From Alphaproteobacteria bacterium (GTDB taxonomy: Bacteria; Pseudomonadota; Alphaproteobacteria; Rhodobacterales; Rhodobacteraceae), in the NCBI GenBank assembly GCA_013151535.1, contig JAADIC010000287.1, positions 1-17,780 of the forward strand: DNA of 17,780 bases, written 5' to 3'. The notes beneath the pieces were generated by a model. That model saw nothing but the letters and a program-made list of their open reading frames with translations, was not told the DNA's origin and ran no database searches. Shown piece by piece: positions 7,577-15,466 of this stretch (positions are counted from its first letter, which is position 1; each line of letters begins with the position of its first letter). A program made the position numbers and the translations under genes.

Positions 7577-8752
7577 CTATTTCAGCGGGCAATCCTTGGC
7601 GTAAGAGTCCTGATGGGCCTCAAACACCGTTTGCACGATCTTGGTTGTCCAGTTGCCATCGGCATCGGCAACCACTTCACGCAGATAGAAGTTCTGAATC
7701 GGCATGTTGTTGTTGCCGTAAGTGAACTCGCCCCGCACCGATGGGAAGCTGGCGGATTTCATCGCTGCGCGCATGCCGTCCATATCGGTAAGATCACCGT
7801 TCACCGCTTCAACCGCCGACTTGATGAGGAACATCGAATCGTAAGCCTGTGCTGCATAGAACGACGGATAGCTGCCGTAAGCAGCCCGGAAATCGGCCAC
7901 GAACTTGTTGTTCTGCGGGTTGTCCAGAGTTGGATCCCAGAATTGGGTGAACTGCGAACCCAGAACATCGGTGAAACCGGCGGCCTGGAATTTTGGCAGG
8001 CTCAGCGCATCAACCGAGAACACGGTGTAAAGCGGCAGGCTGTCCTTGAGACCGGCCTGCTGGTACTGTTTCATGAACGCGCCACCAGCCTTGCCGGGAT
8101 AGAAGATGAACAGACCTTCCGCACCGGATGCCTTGGCTTTTGCCAGTTCAGCCGAGAAATCAAGCTGGGTTGGCCATTTGGTCATGTCCGTGCCCAGCAC
8201 TTCACCCTTGAAGGTCGATTTCACACCGGCAACCATGCCTTTACCAGCGGCATAGTTCGGCGCGATGATATAGATCGATTTCACGCCTTTCTGGTTCAGA
8301 ACCTCGCCCATGGCCTGGGGTGTCTGATCGTTCTGCCAACTGGTCGAGAAGAAGTTTTCGTTGCACAGCTTGCCGGCAACAGGGCCGGGGCCGGCATTGG
8401 CCGAGATCAGGAACTTGCCCGCGTCCAGCACCGATTTACGCGATGCCAGCAGCACGTTTGACCAGATATAACCGGCCACGAAATCAACATTATCCTGCTT
8501 CAGCAGCTTGTCGGTGGCCTGCTTGCCGGTTTCCGGCTTGAAGCCGTCATCGCCATAGATCAGGTTGACGTCCAGATCGCCCATCTTGCCGCCCATCTGC
8601 TTGATGGCAAGGTCAACGGCCTTTTTCTGGTCATTGCCGATCACAGCGCCGCCGGTGGTCAGCGTGGTGACAAAGCCGATTTTAACTTCTGCCGCCTGCG
8701 CGATGCTGGTCAGCATGGTTGCGGCAAGGGCCGCAGTTACGATTTTTTTCAT
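7577..8752 (-). CDS. Periplasmic substrate-binding protein of the importer (type 1 fold)
   Basis: 391-aa solute-binding protein. A Sec signal peptide covers residues 1-20, with a K-K start, a hydrophobic core and AQA before the likely cleavage at 20/21. The mature part begins AEVKIGFVTTLTTGGAVIG, the typical opening of the Peripla_BP_6 (Leu/Ile/Val-binding-like) fold. Cysteines at 130 and 388 could form a disulfide. This fold is used in alphaproteobacteria for amino acids, amides and also aromatic acids. Neighbouring aryl-CoA ligase and Rieske genes favour an aromatic ligand, which is inference. The ATG at 8752 has a good AAAGGGAG ribosome-binding site about 8 nt upstream. It is the promoter-proximal gene of the operon, followed by the hairpin at 7529-7557. 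Confidence 0.92.
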   Translation of the reverse strand: MKKIVTAALAATMLTSIAQAAEVKIGFVTTLTTGGAVIGNDQKKAVDLAIKQMGGKMGDLDVNLIYGDDGFKPETGKQATDKLLKQDNVDFVAGYIWSNVLLASRKSVLDAGKFLISANAGPGPVAGKLCNENFFSTSWQNDQTPQAMGEVLNQKGVKSIYIIAPNYAAGKGMVAGVKSTFKGEVLGTDMTKWPTQLDFSAELAKAKASGAEGLFIFYPGKAGGAFMKQYQQAGLKDSLPLYTVFSVDALSLPKFQAAGFTDVLGSQFTQFWDPTLDNPQNNKFVADFRAAYGSYPSFYAAQAYDSMFLIKSAVEAVNGDLTDMDGMRAAMKSASFPSVRGEFTYGNNNMPIQNFYLREVVADADGNWTTKIVQTVFEAHQDSYAKDCPLK

Positions 8753-8778
8753 GTTTGGTTCTCCCTTTGGATGGTGTC

Positions 8779-8808
8779 AGTATTCTTTTCGTTTCGCCGT
8801 CCTGTCAA
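8779..8808 (-). promoter_or_regulatory. Predicted sigma70-type promoter of the importer/aromatic operon
   Basis: On the minus strand, a perfect -35 TTGACA (8808-8803) is separated by 18 nt from AATACT (8784-8779, four of six matches to TATAAT). Transcription would start near 8772, giving a leader of about 20 nt before the binding-protein ATG. The spacing is one base longer than ideal and the -10 is only fair, consistent with a regulated promoter. The TGCA repeats lie just upstream. Confidence 0.45.
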
Positions 8809-8819
8809 ATCATACAATG

Positions 8820-8884
8820 TGCACTATTTGACATATATTGCACTCCCCTCAAGCAAAGTTGCACTATTTTGCATAATTTGCATA
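8820..8884. promoter_or_regulatory. Tandem TGCA-repeat operator array
   Basis: Two copies of a 25-bp element (8820-8844 and 8860-8884) share 19 of 25 bases and are offset by exactly 40 bp, about four helical turns. Each opens with TGCACTATTT and has a second TGCA 19 bp downstream (TGCA at 8820 and 8839; 8860 and 8879). The second copy also has a TGCA at 8870, forming TGCA-N6-TGCA; the first copy has GACA at the equivalent place. From memory, BzdR/BoxR regulators of benzoyl-CoA pathways recognise TGCA-containing direct repeats of this kind. Together with the benzoate-CoA ligase in the operon this suggests a BoxR-like regulator encoded elsewhere. The repeat is seen; the regulator is inferred. 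Confidence 0.6.
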
Positions 8885-8980
8885 ACTCGCAAGCTGAAAC
8901 TCTGCTTTTACGCGGTTTTGCGCCCGATGCCGGAAACTTTACCGCCAGTTCGCCTCCCCTTAGGACCGCCCCGTTGCGTC

Positions 8981-9021
8981 AGGCCTGAAACACTAGCTGA
9001 GACTGGTTTTATTTCAAGCCT
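8981..9021 (-). terminator. Weak candidate stem-loop after the secreted-protein gene
   Basis: Arms AGGCCTGAAA (8981-8990) and TTTCAAGCCT (9012-9021) can pair over 10 bp with one G-U wobble, across a long 21-nt loop. It lies 14 nt past the stop of the secreted-protein gene. No T-run follows, so termination is doubtful; it could mark the boundary between the acyl-CoA ligase operon and the importer operon. Confidence 0.25.
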
Positions 9022-9034
9022 AAAGTAAATCTCC

Positions 9035-9595
9035 CTAGTTGAACGGATTTCCGTCATTATCCGCGCTTTTGAGCAAATCCACACATTCGGTCAGTTTGAC
9101 GATCGAAGCGCTTGATCCAGCCAGTGAATAGCGTTCGATGCGCTCACCCGAACTGTTATAGAGGTTCAGCGTATTACCACGCATAACCTCGCGCAGGAAA
9201 CGATAGGATGCATCCTCGTCCGGCAATGTGAAAAACACCGAATTCTGGTTGAGATCAGCATCGTTCAATGTCCATTTCGCACGGCTGTCGATGCGCACAA
9301 TGATGTCAGCGGTGGTGTTGTCGAATGTCCAGCTCTCGTCGTAAAATTGCAGGCTGGCATCGTCCGAAGTATCCGCCCAGATCGCGAAACTACGGCCACC
9401 GTCGCTGACCTGCGCCAGACAGGCAAAAGTGCCATCGTCAAACTCAAACACGCTGACCTCCCAGGCCTTGCGACGATAAAGAACCTTGCTGTCGGCCACC
9501 CCGGCCTGCGCGATTGTGGCCAGCTTTCCCGGCAGCATTGGCCCGGCCAGCAAAGTTACGACCGTCAACAGACCAACTATAGTCATTTTGAACAT
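9035..9595 (-). CDS. Hypothetical secreted/periplasmic protein
   Basis: 186-aa protein of unknown function. An N-terminal hydrophobic segment (about residues 5-31, ending in IAQAG) looks like a Sec signal peptide with cleavage after AQA. The mature part is rich in beta-strand-like alternation and aromatic residues, with Trp at 45, 73, 89 and 108. Its only two cysteines (C59 and C171) could form a disulfide joining the ends of the domain. The pattern of an early W, a C, a central W and a late C after an SLAGSSAS segment is faintly reminiscent of small periplasmic IalB-like proteins, but I do not recognise the family. The ATG at 9595 has a GAGGGTGA ribosome-binding site. It begins 37 nt after the FadD-like gene on the same strand and may be cotranscribed with it. 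Confidence 0.75.
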   Translation of the reverse strand: MFKMTIVGLLTVVTLLAGPMLPGKLATIAQAGVADSKVLYRRKAWEVSVFEFDDGTFACLAQVSDGGRSFAIWADTSDDASLQFYDESWTFDNTTADIIVRIDSRAKWTLNDADLNQNSVFFTLPDEDASYRFLREVMRGNTLNLYNSSGERIERYSLAGSSASIVKLTECVDLLKSADNDGNPFN

Positions 9596-9632
9596 TACTT
9601 CACCCTCTCTCTCTGGTCACTTTTCCTTTTTA

Positions 9633-11237
9633 TCAGTCGCGCAATTCGCGACGCAGCATTTTCCCCACAGCCGATTTCGGCACTTCGTCAATAAACGCGA
9701 TCTGTTTTGGTACCTTATAGCCCGTCAGATGCTCGCGGCAAAATGCAATGATTTCATCCGGGCTGACGGTCGAACCTTCGGAGCGCACCACAAACAGTTT
9801 CACCGCCTCGCCGGTTTTATCATCCGGCACCCCGATACAGGCACATTCCTGCACGCCCGGGCATTTGCTGGCGGCCTGCTCCACGTCGTTGGGATAGACG
9901 TTGAAACCCGACACGATCACCATGTCTTTCTTGCGATCAACAATCTTGTAACGGCCCTGTTCGTCACGAATGGCAATGTCGCCGGTGCGGAAATAACCAT
10001 CCCTAGTGAAAGCCGCGCGGGTGGCCTCGGGGCGGTTGTAATAGCCTTGCGTCACCTGCGGGCCACGGCATACCAGCTCGCCGCGCTCACCGTCGGGCAC
10101 CTCCATATCATCATCATCCAACAGCTTGATTTCGGTGCCCTTGATGGCACGCCCGATGGTGCCGGTGAACACAGTCCAATCCGGCGGGCATATGGTCAGA
10201 ACCGGCGAAGTTTCCGACAATCCGTAACCTTCCAGCAAGGGTTTGCCGGTGATCCCCTGCCATTTGTCCGACACTGCCTGCATGGTCGCGGCACCACCGC
10301 TGACCGATTGTTTCAGGTTGGAAAAATCCACTTTGCCGAGGTCCGGGTGCAGCATCATTCCCGCAAACAACGTGTTGACGCCGTTGATCCAGGTCAGACC
10401 GCAATCGCTGATCGCGCCGATGAACTGATCCATGTCGCGCGGGTTGGTAATCATCACGTTGCGGGAACCAAAGCCAGTGTAGCACAGGAAATTCACCATC
10501 AGCGCAAAGATGTGATACATCGGCAGGGCGGTGACGATGATCTCCTCGCGCTCAACCAGCACGCTATGCAAAATGTCATAGGTCTGATCCACGTTGCATA
10601 ACAGGTTGCCATGGGTCAGCATCGCGCCCTTGGCCGGGCCGGTGGTGCCGCCGGTATATTGCAGGAACGCCAGATCGTCGCGGGTGACCTTGACCGGGGT
10701 GAATTCCAACGACGCGCCTTTTCCCAGCGCATCCCCCAGCAGCACATAATCAGCGAAATCATCCGGCACGGGGGGTGAGGGCAGCGGCTTCTGGCCGCAA
10801 TCGCTCAGCGTCATCACCATCACCTGCTTAACTGCAACCTTATCGCGGATCGGCGCGAAATTGGCGATGGAGCCGGAAAACAGGATCAAAATCTCGGCGT
10901 CACTGTCGTTAAGCTGGTGCAGCAACTCGTCCGGCGTATAGCTGGGATTGACGCTGACTTGCGCCCCACCACATTTGTGGATTGCCATGGTGCAGACCGG
11001 ATGAGCCAGACAATTGGGCGACATCAGAGCCACCTTGGTGCCTTTGACCACCCCCATTTCACCTTGCATATAAGCCGCCAAAGCGTCGGTATAGCGGCCC
11101 ATATCGGCGAAACTCAGTGTGTTGTGGTAATTTTCAAACGCAACCGCGTCGCCGTAAACCTTGGCAGCCCCGTCAAGATATTCCCAGATCGATTGGGCTG
11201 AATTCACCCGTTCAATAGCCGTTTGAGCCAAATTCAC
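9633..11237 (-). CDS. FadD-like long-chain fatty acid / dicarboxylate-CoA ligase
   Basis: 534-aa ANL-superfamily ligase activating a fatty or dicarboxylic acid to its CoA ester. The P-loop YTGGTTGPAKG is at 194-204, YGLSETSP at 338-345, TGD at 418-420, hinge DRKKDMVIVSGFNVYP at 434-449, and the C-terminal catalytic lysine K526 in AVGKMLRRE. The NPSYTPDELLHQLNDS segment (97-112) closely resembles E. coli FadD (NPLYTPRELEHQLNDS), so FadD or PimA-like activity is the best guess. The start is a GTG at 11237 with a GAGGG ribosome-binding site unusually close (3 nt); a TTG two codons later has better spacing and is an alternative. It begins 24 nt after the larger acyl-CoA synthetase gene and is probably in its operon. 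Full length, no damage. Confidence 0.9.
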   Translation of the reverse strand: MNLAQTAIERVNSAQSIWEYLDGAAKVYGDAVAFENYHNTLSFADMGRYTDALAAYMQGEMGVVKGTKVALMSPNCLAHPVCTMAIHKCGGAQVSVNPSYTPDELLHQLNDSDAEILILFSGSIANFAPIRDKVAVKQVMVMTLSDCGQKPLPSPPVPDDFADYVLLGDALGKGASLEFTPVKVTRDDLAFLQYTGGTTGPAKGAMLTHGNLLCNVDQTYDILHSVLVEREEIIVTALPMYHIFALMVNFLCYTGFGSRNVMITNPRDMDQFIGAISDCGLTWINGVNTLFAGMMLHPDLGKVDFSNLKQSVSGGAATMQAVSDKWQGITGKPLLEGYGLSETSPVLTICPPDWTVFTGTIGRAIKGTEIKLLDDDDMEVPDGERGELVCRGPQVTQGYYNRPEATRAAFTRDGYFRTGDIAIRDEQGRYKIVDRKKDMVIVSGFNVYPNDVEQAASKCPGVQECACIGVPDDKTGEAVKLFVVRSEGSTVSPDEIIAFCREHLTGYKVPKQIAFIDEVPKSAVGKMLRRELRD

Positions 11238-11261
11238 TCTCCCTCTTGAATTAACCTTCGC

Positions 11262-13157
11262 TTACTTGGCCCATTCCCAGGGCCCGATAAAGCTGCCGAG
11301 AACATCCTGAACCACCTTGTCATCCGCATCCCCGGTCTTGCTGACATAGGCGATCAGACCACGCTTTTTGTCCTCGGTCACAGCGGTAACTTCGGCGGCA
11401 ACCCCGGCCTTGGCAAGGGCTTTGTTATAAACCCGGGTGATCGCGGATTTGCGCAGGTCCGGCTTGAAAATCTTACCGACGGCGGTTTTTGGCAGTTCAG
11501 GCATCAGTTCCAGATATTTCGGCACCGCGGCTTTTTCGCCAATACGCTCCTTGGCAAACGCCATCAGATCATCAACCGTGGCCGTGCCCCCAACCACAAG
11601 TTCAACGTAAGCGGCAGGAACTTCGCCCGCATGGGCATCGGGTTGGCCGATCGCCCCGGCAAAGCCCACATCGGGATGGGCCGCGAGGGCTTCTTCAATG
11701 GTGGCGGGGTCGATATTGTGACCACCACGAATAATCAGATCCTTAGCCCGGCCGGTGATCCAGACATAACCATCGGCATCAATCCGGCCCAAATCCCCCG
11801 TGCGCAGGTATTTCTTCTTGGCATAGAGACCAACATTCTTGTCAGCCTCGGTATAAGTGCCACCGGGAATGACGCCGGGATTAGAGATGCAAATCTCGGC
11901 CACCTCATCGACGCCCATTTCCTTGGTCACTTTGCCAGAGGCATCGCAATCAAAGATTTTGACGTCGGTATAGGGGAACGGAATACCCACCGAACCGACC
12001 TTTTTCTCGCCATCGTAAGGGTTGACCGACACAACACAAGTCGCCTCGGTCATACCGTAGCCTTCAAGGATGGTGACACCGGTGGCTTTTTCAAAGCGGT
12101 TGAACAGCTCGACAGGTAAGGGTGCCGAGCCACAAAACGCGGTTTTCAGGGTGGACACGTCTGCATCCACCGGCACCTGCATCAGGGCGGCGGCGGCTGT
12201 GGGCACAGTGACCATATAGCTGCCCTTCCAACGCTCGATCAGCTTCCAGAAGTTTTCAAACACCCCGTCACCGCGATAGCCCGCAGGCGTTGGCATCACC
12301 ATATGCGCCCCGGCCCCGATGGTGGCCATCAGGATCGGATAGGCGGCGAAAACGTGGAACAGCGGCAGCGGGCAGATGACCACATCATCATGGGTCATCA
12401 GCAATTCTTCGGCGCACCAGCCGTTATAGATCATGCCGGAATAGCGGTGCTGCGCCACTTTGGGCATACCCGTGGTGCCGCCGGTATGGAAATAAGCCGC
12501 CACGCGATCAGTGGTGGCATCGGCGAAATCAAGCGCGTCAGCCCGGTGCTTGGCCAGTTCCTTATTGAAATCCAGCACCTTGGCGTGGTGGCTGATCGGG
12601 TATTTTGGCCGGATAAACGGCACGATCCAGCTTTTGGGCGGGCTGAGATAGCGCAGCAGATCAACTTCGAGCACGGTTTTGACGTTGGGCGCATGGCCAA
12701 TCGCCTCCTCCGCCTTTTGCGCCACGTCGGTTTTCGGAAACGCCTTCAGCGTTACCAGAACCTTGGCGTTGGTTTCGCGCAGAATGGCCCCGATCTGTTC
12801 GGCCTCAAGCAATGGGTTGATCGGGTTGACGATACCGGCCACCGCCCCACCCAGCAGCGTAATCGCGGTTTCATTGGCGTTGGGCAGAAGGTAAGCCACC
12901 ACATCGTTCTCACCGACACCCATGCGCCGAAACATATTGGCGGCTTGCGTGACCTTGCCCAAAAGCTCGGACCAATTAAGGGTCTCGGCCTTGTCTTTCG
13001 GCCCCGAGGTGATCTGAAACGAGATCGCATCGCCCTTCGGATAGCGCTTGGCGGAGCGTTCGACATATTGGTAAATCGTGGCCGAGGGCTGGCGTTCCTC
13101 CCATGGCATGGCCTTTTCAATCGCGATTTTGTCCTCAAGTGTGGCCATTTTTGTCAT
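11262..13157 (-). CDS. Acyl-CoA synthetase (AMP-forming), 631 aa
   Basis: ANL-superfamily acyl-CoA synthetase. The P-loop HTGGTTGMPK is at 224-233, LPLFHVFAAYP at 264-274, YGMTEAT at 367-373, TGD at 453-455, hinge GRAKDLIIRGGHNIDP at 469-484, and catalytic K562 in TAVGKIFKPDLR. About 65 residues follow the catalytic lysine region, longer than in FadD-type enzymes (normal end near residue 570), forming an extra C-terminal segment that ends GPWEWAK. The substrate is unknown; family members are usually annotated only as acyl-CoA synthetase. The ATG at 13157 has only a G-rich stretch upstream as a ribosome-binding site. A second ATG lies three codons in. It is the first gene of the ligase operon, with a promoter about 290 bp upstream at 13445-13473. 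Confidence 0.9.
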   Translation of the reverse strand: MTKMATLEDKIAIEKAMPWEERQPSATIYQYVERSAKRYPKGDAISFQITSGPKDKAETLNWSELLGKVTQAANMFRRMGVGENDVVAYLLPNANETAITLLGGAVAGIVNPINPLLEAEQIGAILRETNAKVLVTLKAFPKTDVAQKAEEAIGHAPNVKTVLEVDLLRYLSPPKSWIVPFIRPKYPISHHAKVLDFNKELAKHRADALDFADATTDRVAAYFHTGGTTGMPKVAQHRYSGMIYNGWCAEELLMTHDDVVICPLPLFHVFAAYPILMATIGAGAHMVMPTPAGYRGDGVFENFWKLIERWKGSYMVTVPTAAAALMQVPVDADVSTLKTAFCGSAPLPVELFNRFEKATGVTILEGYGMTEATCVVSVNPYDGEKKVGSVGIPFPYTDVKIFDCDASGKVTKEMGVDEVAEICISNPGVIPGGTYTEADKNVGLYAKKKYLRTGDLGRIDADGYVWITGRAKDLIIRGGHNIDPATIEEALAAHPDVGFAGAIGQPDAHAGEVPAAYVELVVGGTATVDDLMAFAKERIGEKAAVPKYLELMPELPKTAVGKIFKPDLRKSAITRVYNKALAKAGVAAEVTAVTEDKKRGLIAYVSKTGDADDKVVQDVLGSFIGPWEWAK

Positions 13158-13385
13158 GGCGAATCCCCCCGTGTGCTGTTGGCATCGATTTTATCGTTAC
13201 AAACAAGATGCTTGGGAACGGCGCGGGGTTCAAGTGTTTCCGGCAAAACAATCCTGAGGGGTGGTCGCGCCCATGGCCCGCGTGAGCGTGTATGAAAGGG
13301 TAAATGCGATCACCACGCGCCAATTGCACCTGAACCATAGCGCAATGCCGATCCGGCTGAGGCGACATTGAATGCACCTTTCTTC

Positions 13386-13433
13386 AATGGTCAATTAAAC
13401 CAAAAAACCGGTTTAGTGGTTTAGTTAACCATT
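13386..13433. repeat. 48-bp near-palindrome (operator or hairpin)
   Basis: The 24-base half pairs with the other half at 20 of 24 positions, centred at 13409/13410 on a perfect AAACCGGTTT core. The outer arms AATGGTCAATTAAACC and GGTTTAGTTAACCATT match at 14 of 16. It begins about five bases downstream of the predicted transcription start of the acyl-CoA synthetase operon. That position suits a repressor operator or a 5' leader hairpin; it could also terminate transcripts of the exporter, but no T-run follows. Confidence 0.65.
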
Positions 13434-13444
13434 TGTAAGGTGCT

Positions 13445-13473
13445 GTTATATAGTCTGTTTTTGGGGTTGTCAG
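13445..13473 (-). promoter_or_regulatory. Predicted sigma70-type promoter of the acyl-CoA synthetase operon
   Basis: On the minus strand, CTGACA (13473-13468, five of six) is followed after exactly 17 nt by TATAAC (13450-13445, five of six). Transcription would start near 13438, giving a leader of about 280 nt. It is the best promoter match in the window. The near-palindrome directly downstream suggests repression. Confidence 0.55.
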
Positions 13474-13501
13474 GTTTTACCCTAGGCTGGCAGGCCGAGC
13501 C

Positions 13502-15296
13502 TTAAACGCCCAGACCTTCGGTGAATTGCAGTTTGGCCAGACGCGCGTAAAGCCCGCCTTCGGCCACAAGCGCGTCATGGGTTCCGGTGGCGATAATCCT
13601 GCCCTGATCGAATACAATGATCCGGTCGGCTTTCTTCACCGTGGCCAGACGATGGGCGACGATCAGGGTCGTGCGGTCCGCCGAAAGCGCCTCGACCGCC
13701 TTTTGCACCAGTTGTTCGCTTTGCGCATCCAGCGCCGAGGTCGCCTCGTCCAACAGCAAAACCGGCGCTTGGCGCAGAATGGCGCGGGCAATGGCGATGC
13801 GCTGTTTTTGCCCGCCCGACAGCATGACGCCGCGCTCGCCGACAAAACTTTCATAGCCATCCGGCAAAGCCGTCAGAAATTCATGGGCGGCGGCAGCTTT
13901 GGCGGCAACCTCGACCTCTGAATCCGTGGCTTCGGGGCGACCAAAGCGGATATTTTCACGCGCGGTTCCGGCAAAGATCACCGGGTCCTGCGGCACAAGA
14001 GCGATGGATTTACGAAATTCCTCACGGGCGAGGGTTTTCAAGTCCATCCCGTCAAGTTTGACCTGACCGGTTTCGGGATCAAAAAACCGCAGCATCAATT
14101 GGAAAATCGTTGTTTTACCCGCACCGGAAGGGCCGACAAGTGCCACGGTTTCACCCGGTTTCACCGTGAAGCTGACCCCGTCCAGCGCCTTGACCCCGGG
14201 GCGCGCCGGATAGCGAAACACCACATCCTGAAACGCGATTTCACCCTTAACCTTGGTCGGCATGGAAACTGCATCCACCGGATCCGAAACCGTGTCTTCG
14301 GCGTGCAGCAACTCGACCAGACGATCGGTTGCCCCGGCGGCGCGCTGCAATTCGCCCCAGATTTCCGACAGCGCCGCAACCGAACCCGATACCATCACCG
14401 CATAAATCACAAATTGCACCAGCGCGCCTGCCGACATGGTATCGGCCCCCACATCGCGCGCACCGACCCACAGAACACCGACAATCCCGGCAAAAACCAG
14501 AAAAATCACGATCACGGTCATGAACGCCCGGGTTTTGATCCGCTTGGCCGCCACGTCAAAAGACACTTCAGTCACAGCGCCAAATTTCCGCCGGCTTTCC
14601 GCCTCGTGGGTGAAAGCCTGAATGGTTTGCGCGGCCTGCAAGGTCTCGCCGGCATTGCCGGAACTTTCGGCGATCTTGTCCTGATTGTCGCGGCTAAGTT
14701 TGCGCAACCGCCGCCCCAGAACCAATATCGGCACAATCACCAGCGGCACGATCAACAGCACCAGCCCGGCAAGTTTCAGGCTGGTGGCCAGCATGAAGGC
14801 CAGCCCGCCGAGAAAGATCAGTACATTGCGCAGGGCCACGGAAACCGAGCTGCTGATAACCGAAAGAATAAGGGTTGTATCGGTGGTGATGCGCGACAGA
14901 ACCTCGCCGGTCATGATGCGTTCAAAAAACGCCGGGCTCATGCCGATCATCTTGTCATAAACCGCCTTGCGGATATCCGCGACCACCCGTTCACCCAGCC
15001 GTGTCACCAGATAATAGCGCAGCCCCGTGCCGACAGCCAAAAGGGCGGCCACGCCCAGCGCGGCGGAGAAATATTGATCCAACAACTCAGCAGATCCAGC
15101 GGAGAACCCGTCAATCACCCGTCGTACAGCCAAAGGCAGGGCCAGCGACAGCGTCGCCGTCAGAACCAGCGCGAACCCGGCCAGAACCACCAGAACCCGG
15201 TAAGGCCGGATATAGGGGAGGGAACAGCCCGCGGATCGGCCCGACAGTGGCGGATTTTTCGCGATCTTGCGGATTTTCAACGATCTGGTTGGCCAT
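13502..15296 (-). CDS. MsbA-like ABC exporter half-transporter (apparent N-terminal frameshift)
   Basis: Fused membrane and ATPase half-transporter of about 597 aa, working as a homodimer in the inner membrane to export a lipid or amphipathic compound. Six membrane helices fill the first ~310 residues. The ATPase domain has an A-loop tyrosine in FRYPARPG, Walker A GPSGAGKTT, Q-loop VPQD, signature LSGGQKQR, Walker B VLLLDE and H-loop VAHR. The natural N-terminus appears to start at ATG 15296 (MANQIVENPQDREKSATVG), with an AGGGGA ribosome-binding site 9 nt upstream. That frame runs into the main frame only by losing one base in a run of four (GGGG at 15215-15218), which would give GLFP-PYIRPYRV. 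The uninterrupted main frame would need a TTG at 15328, which lies in the predicted -10 box. So this is either a sequencing error or a genuine frameshift that would disable the gene. Confidence 0.85.
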
Positions 15297-15324
15297 GTGC
15301 CGTTTCCCCTGAATTGGTCCCGCC

Positions 15325-15364
15325 CCAATAAGCGAGGTCGCGCGTAACCTCAAGCACTTGAGGT
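15325..15364 (-). promoter_or_regulatory. Exporter promoter with overlapping ACCTCAAG dyad
   Basis: On the minus strand, TTGAGG (15353-15348) and TATTGG (15330-15325) are 17 nt apart, with transcription expected near 15318 and a leader of about 22 nt to ATG 15296. A dyad ACCTCAAG-CA-CTTGAGGT (15347-15364), perfect over 8-bp arms, covers the -35 box. A regulator bound there would block RNA polymerase. The half-sites resemble those of MerR-family regulators such as SoxR, but the 2-nt centre is shorter than SoxR's four. Confidence 0.45.
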
Positions 15365-15466
15365 GTCGCAGGGTTCACTTGCCTCTGATAGCACGTTCAT
15401 CATTGACTTGACGGGCGAATTGCGCGCCAATCGGGAGGGAATGCAAATCACCATCCGGGGCCGCCC

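Larger units (their letters stand above)
13158..13501. other. Regulatory intergenic region (344 bp) without a convincing gene
   Basis: This gap between the exporter stop and the acyl-CoA synthetase start contains a minus-strand promoter (13445-13473) and a 48-bp near-palindrome (13386-13433). The remaining leader of about 210 nt has no clear second promoter or riboswitch-like core that I can identify. A 77-codon minus-strand frame (ATG 13368, stop 13135) has an AAAGG 8 nt upstream but a His/Pro/Arg-rich product that does not look like a natural protein. Confidence 0.6.

Noticed and set aside
9486..10601. 371-codon open frame on the plus strand
   Set aside because: Antisense to the FadD-like and secreted-protein genes; the product is His/Gln/Arg-rich without any domain, as expected of a GC-rich shadow frame.
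12303..13295. 330-codon open frame on the plus strand
   Set aside because: Antisense to the 631-aa acyl-CoA synthetase and without recognisable domain or ribosome-binding site.
13135..13368. 77-codon minus-strand frame in the leader of the acyl-CoA synthetase
   Set aside because: Has an AAAGG site but its His/Pro/Arg-rich product resembles random sequence and it overlaps the synthetase start; kept only as an observation.
13325..13376. Two TGCACCT direct repeats 48 bp apart in the acyl-CoA synthetase leader
   Set aside because: They lack the TGCA-N6-TGCA or 19-bp spacing of the importer operators, so a shared regulator is not supported.
14099..15331. 410-codon open frame on the plus strand
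   Set aside because: Antisense to the ABC exporter, whose motifs are complete; the product is low-complexity His/Gln/Arg/Asn-rich.
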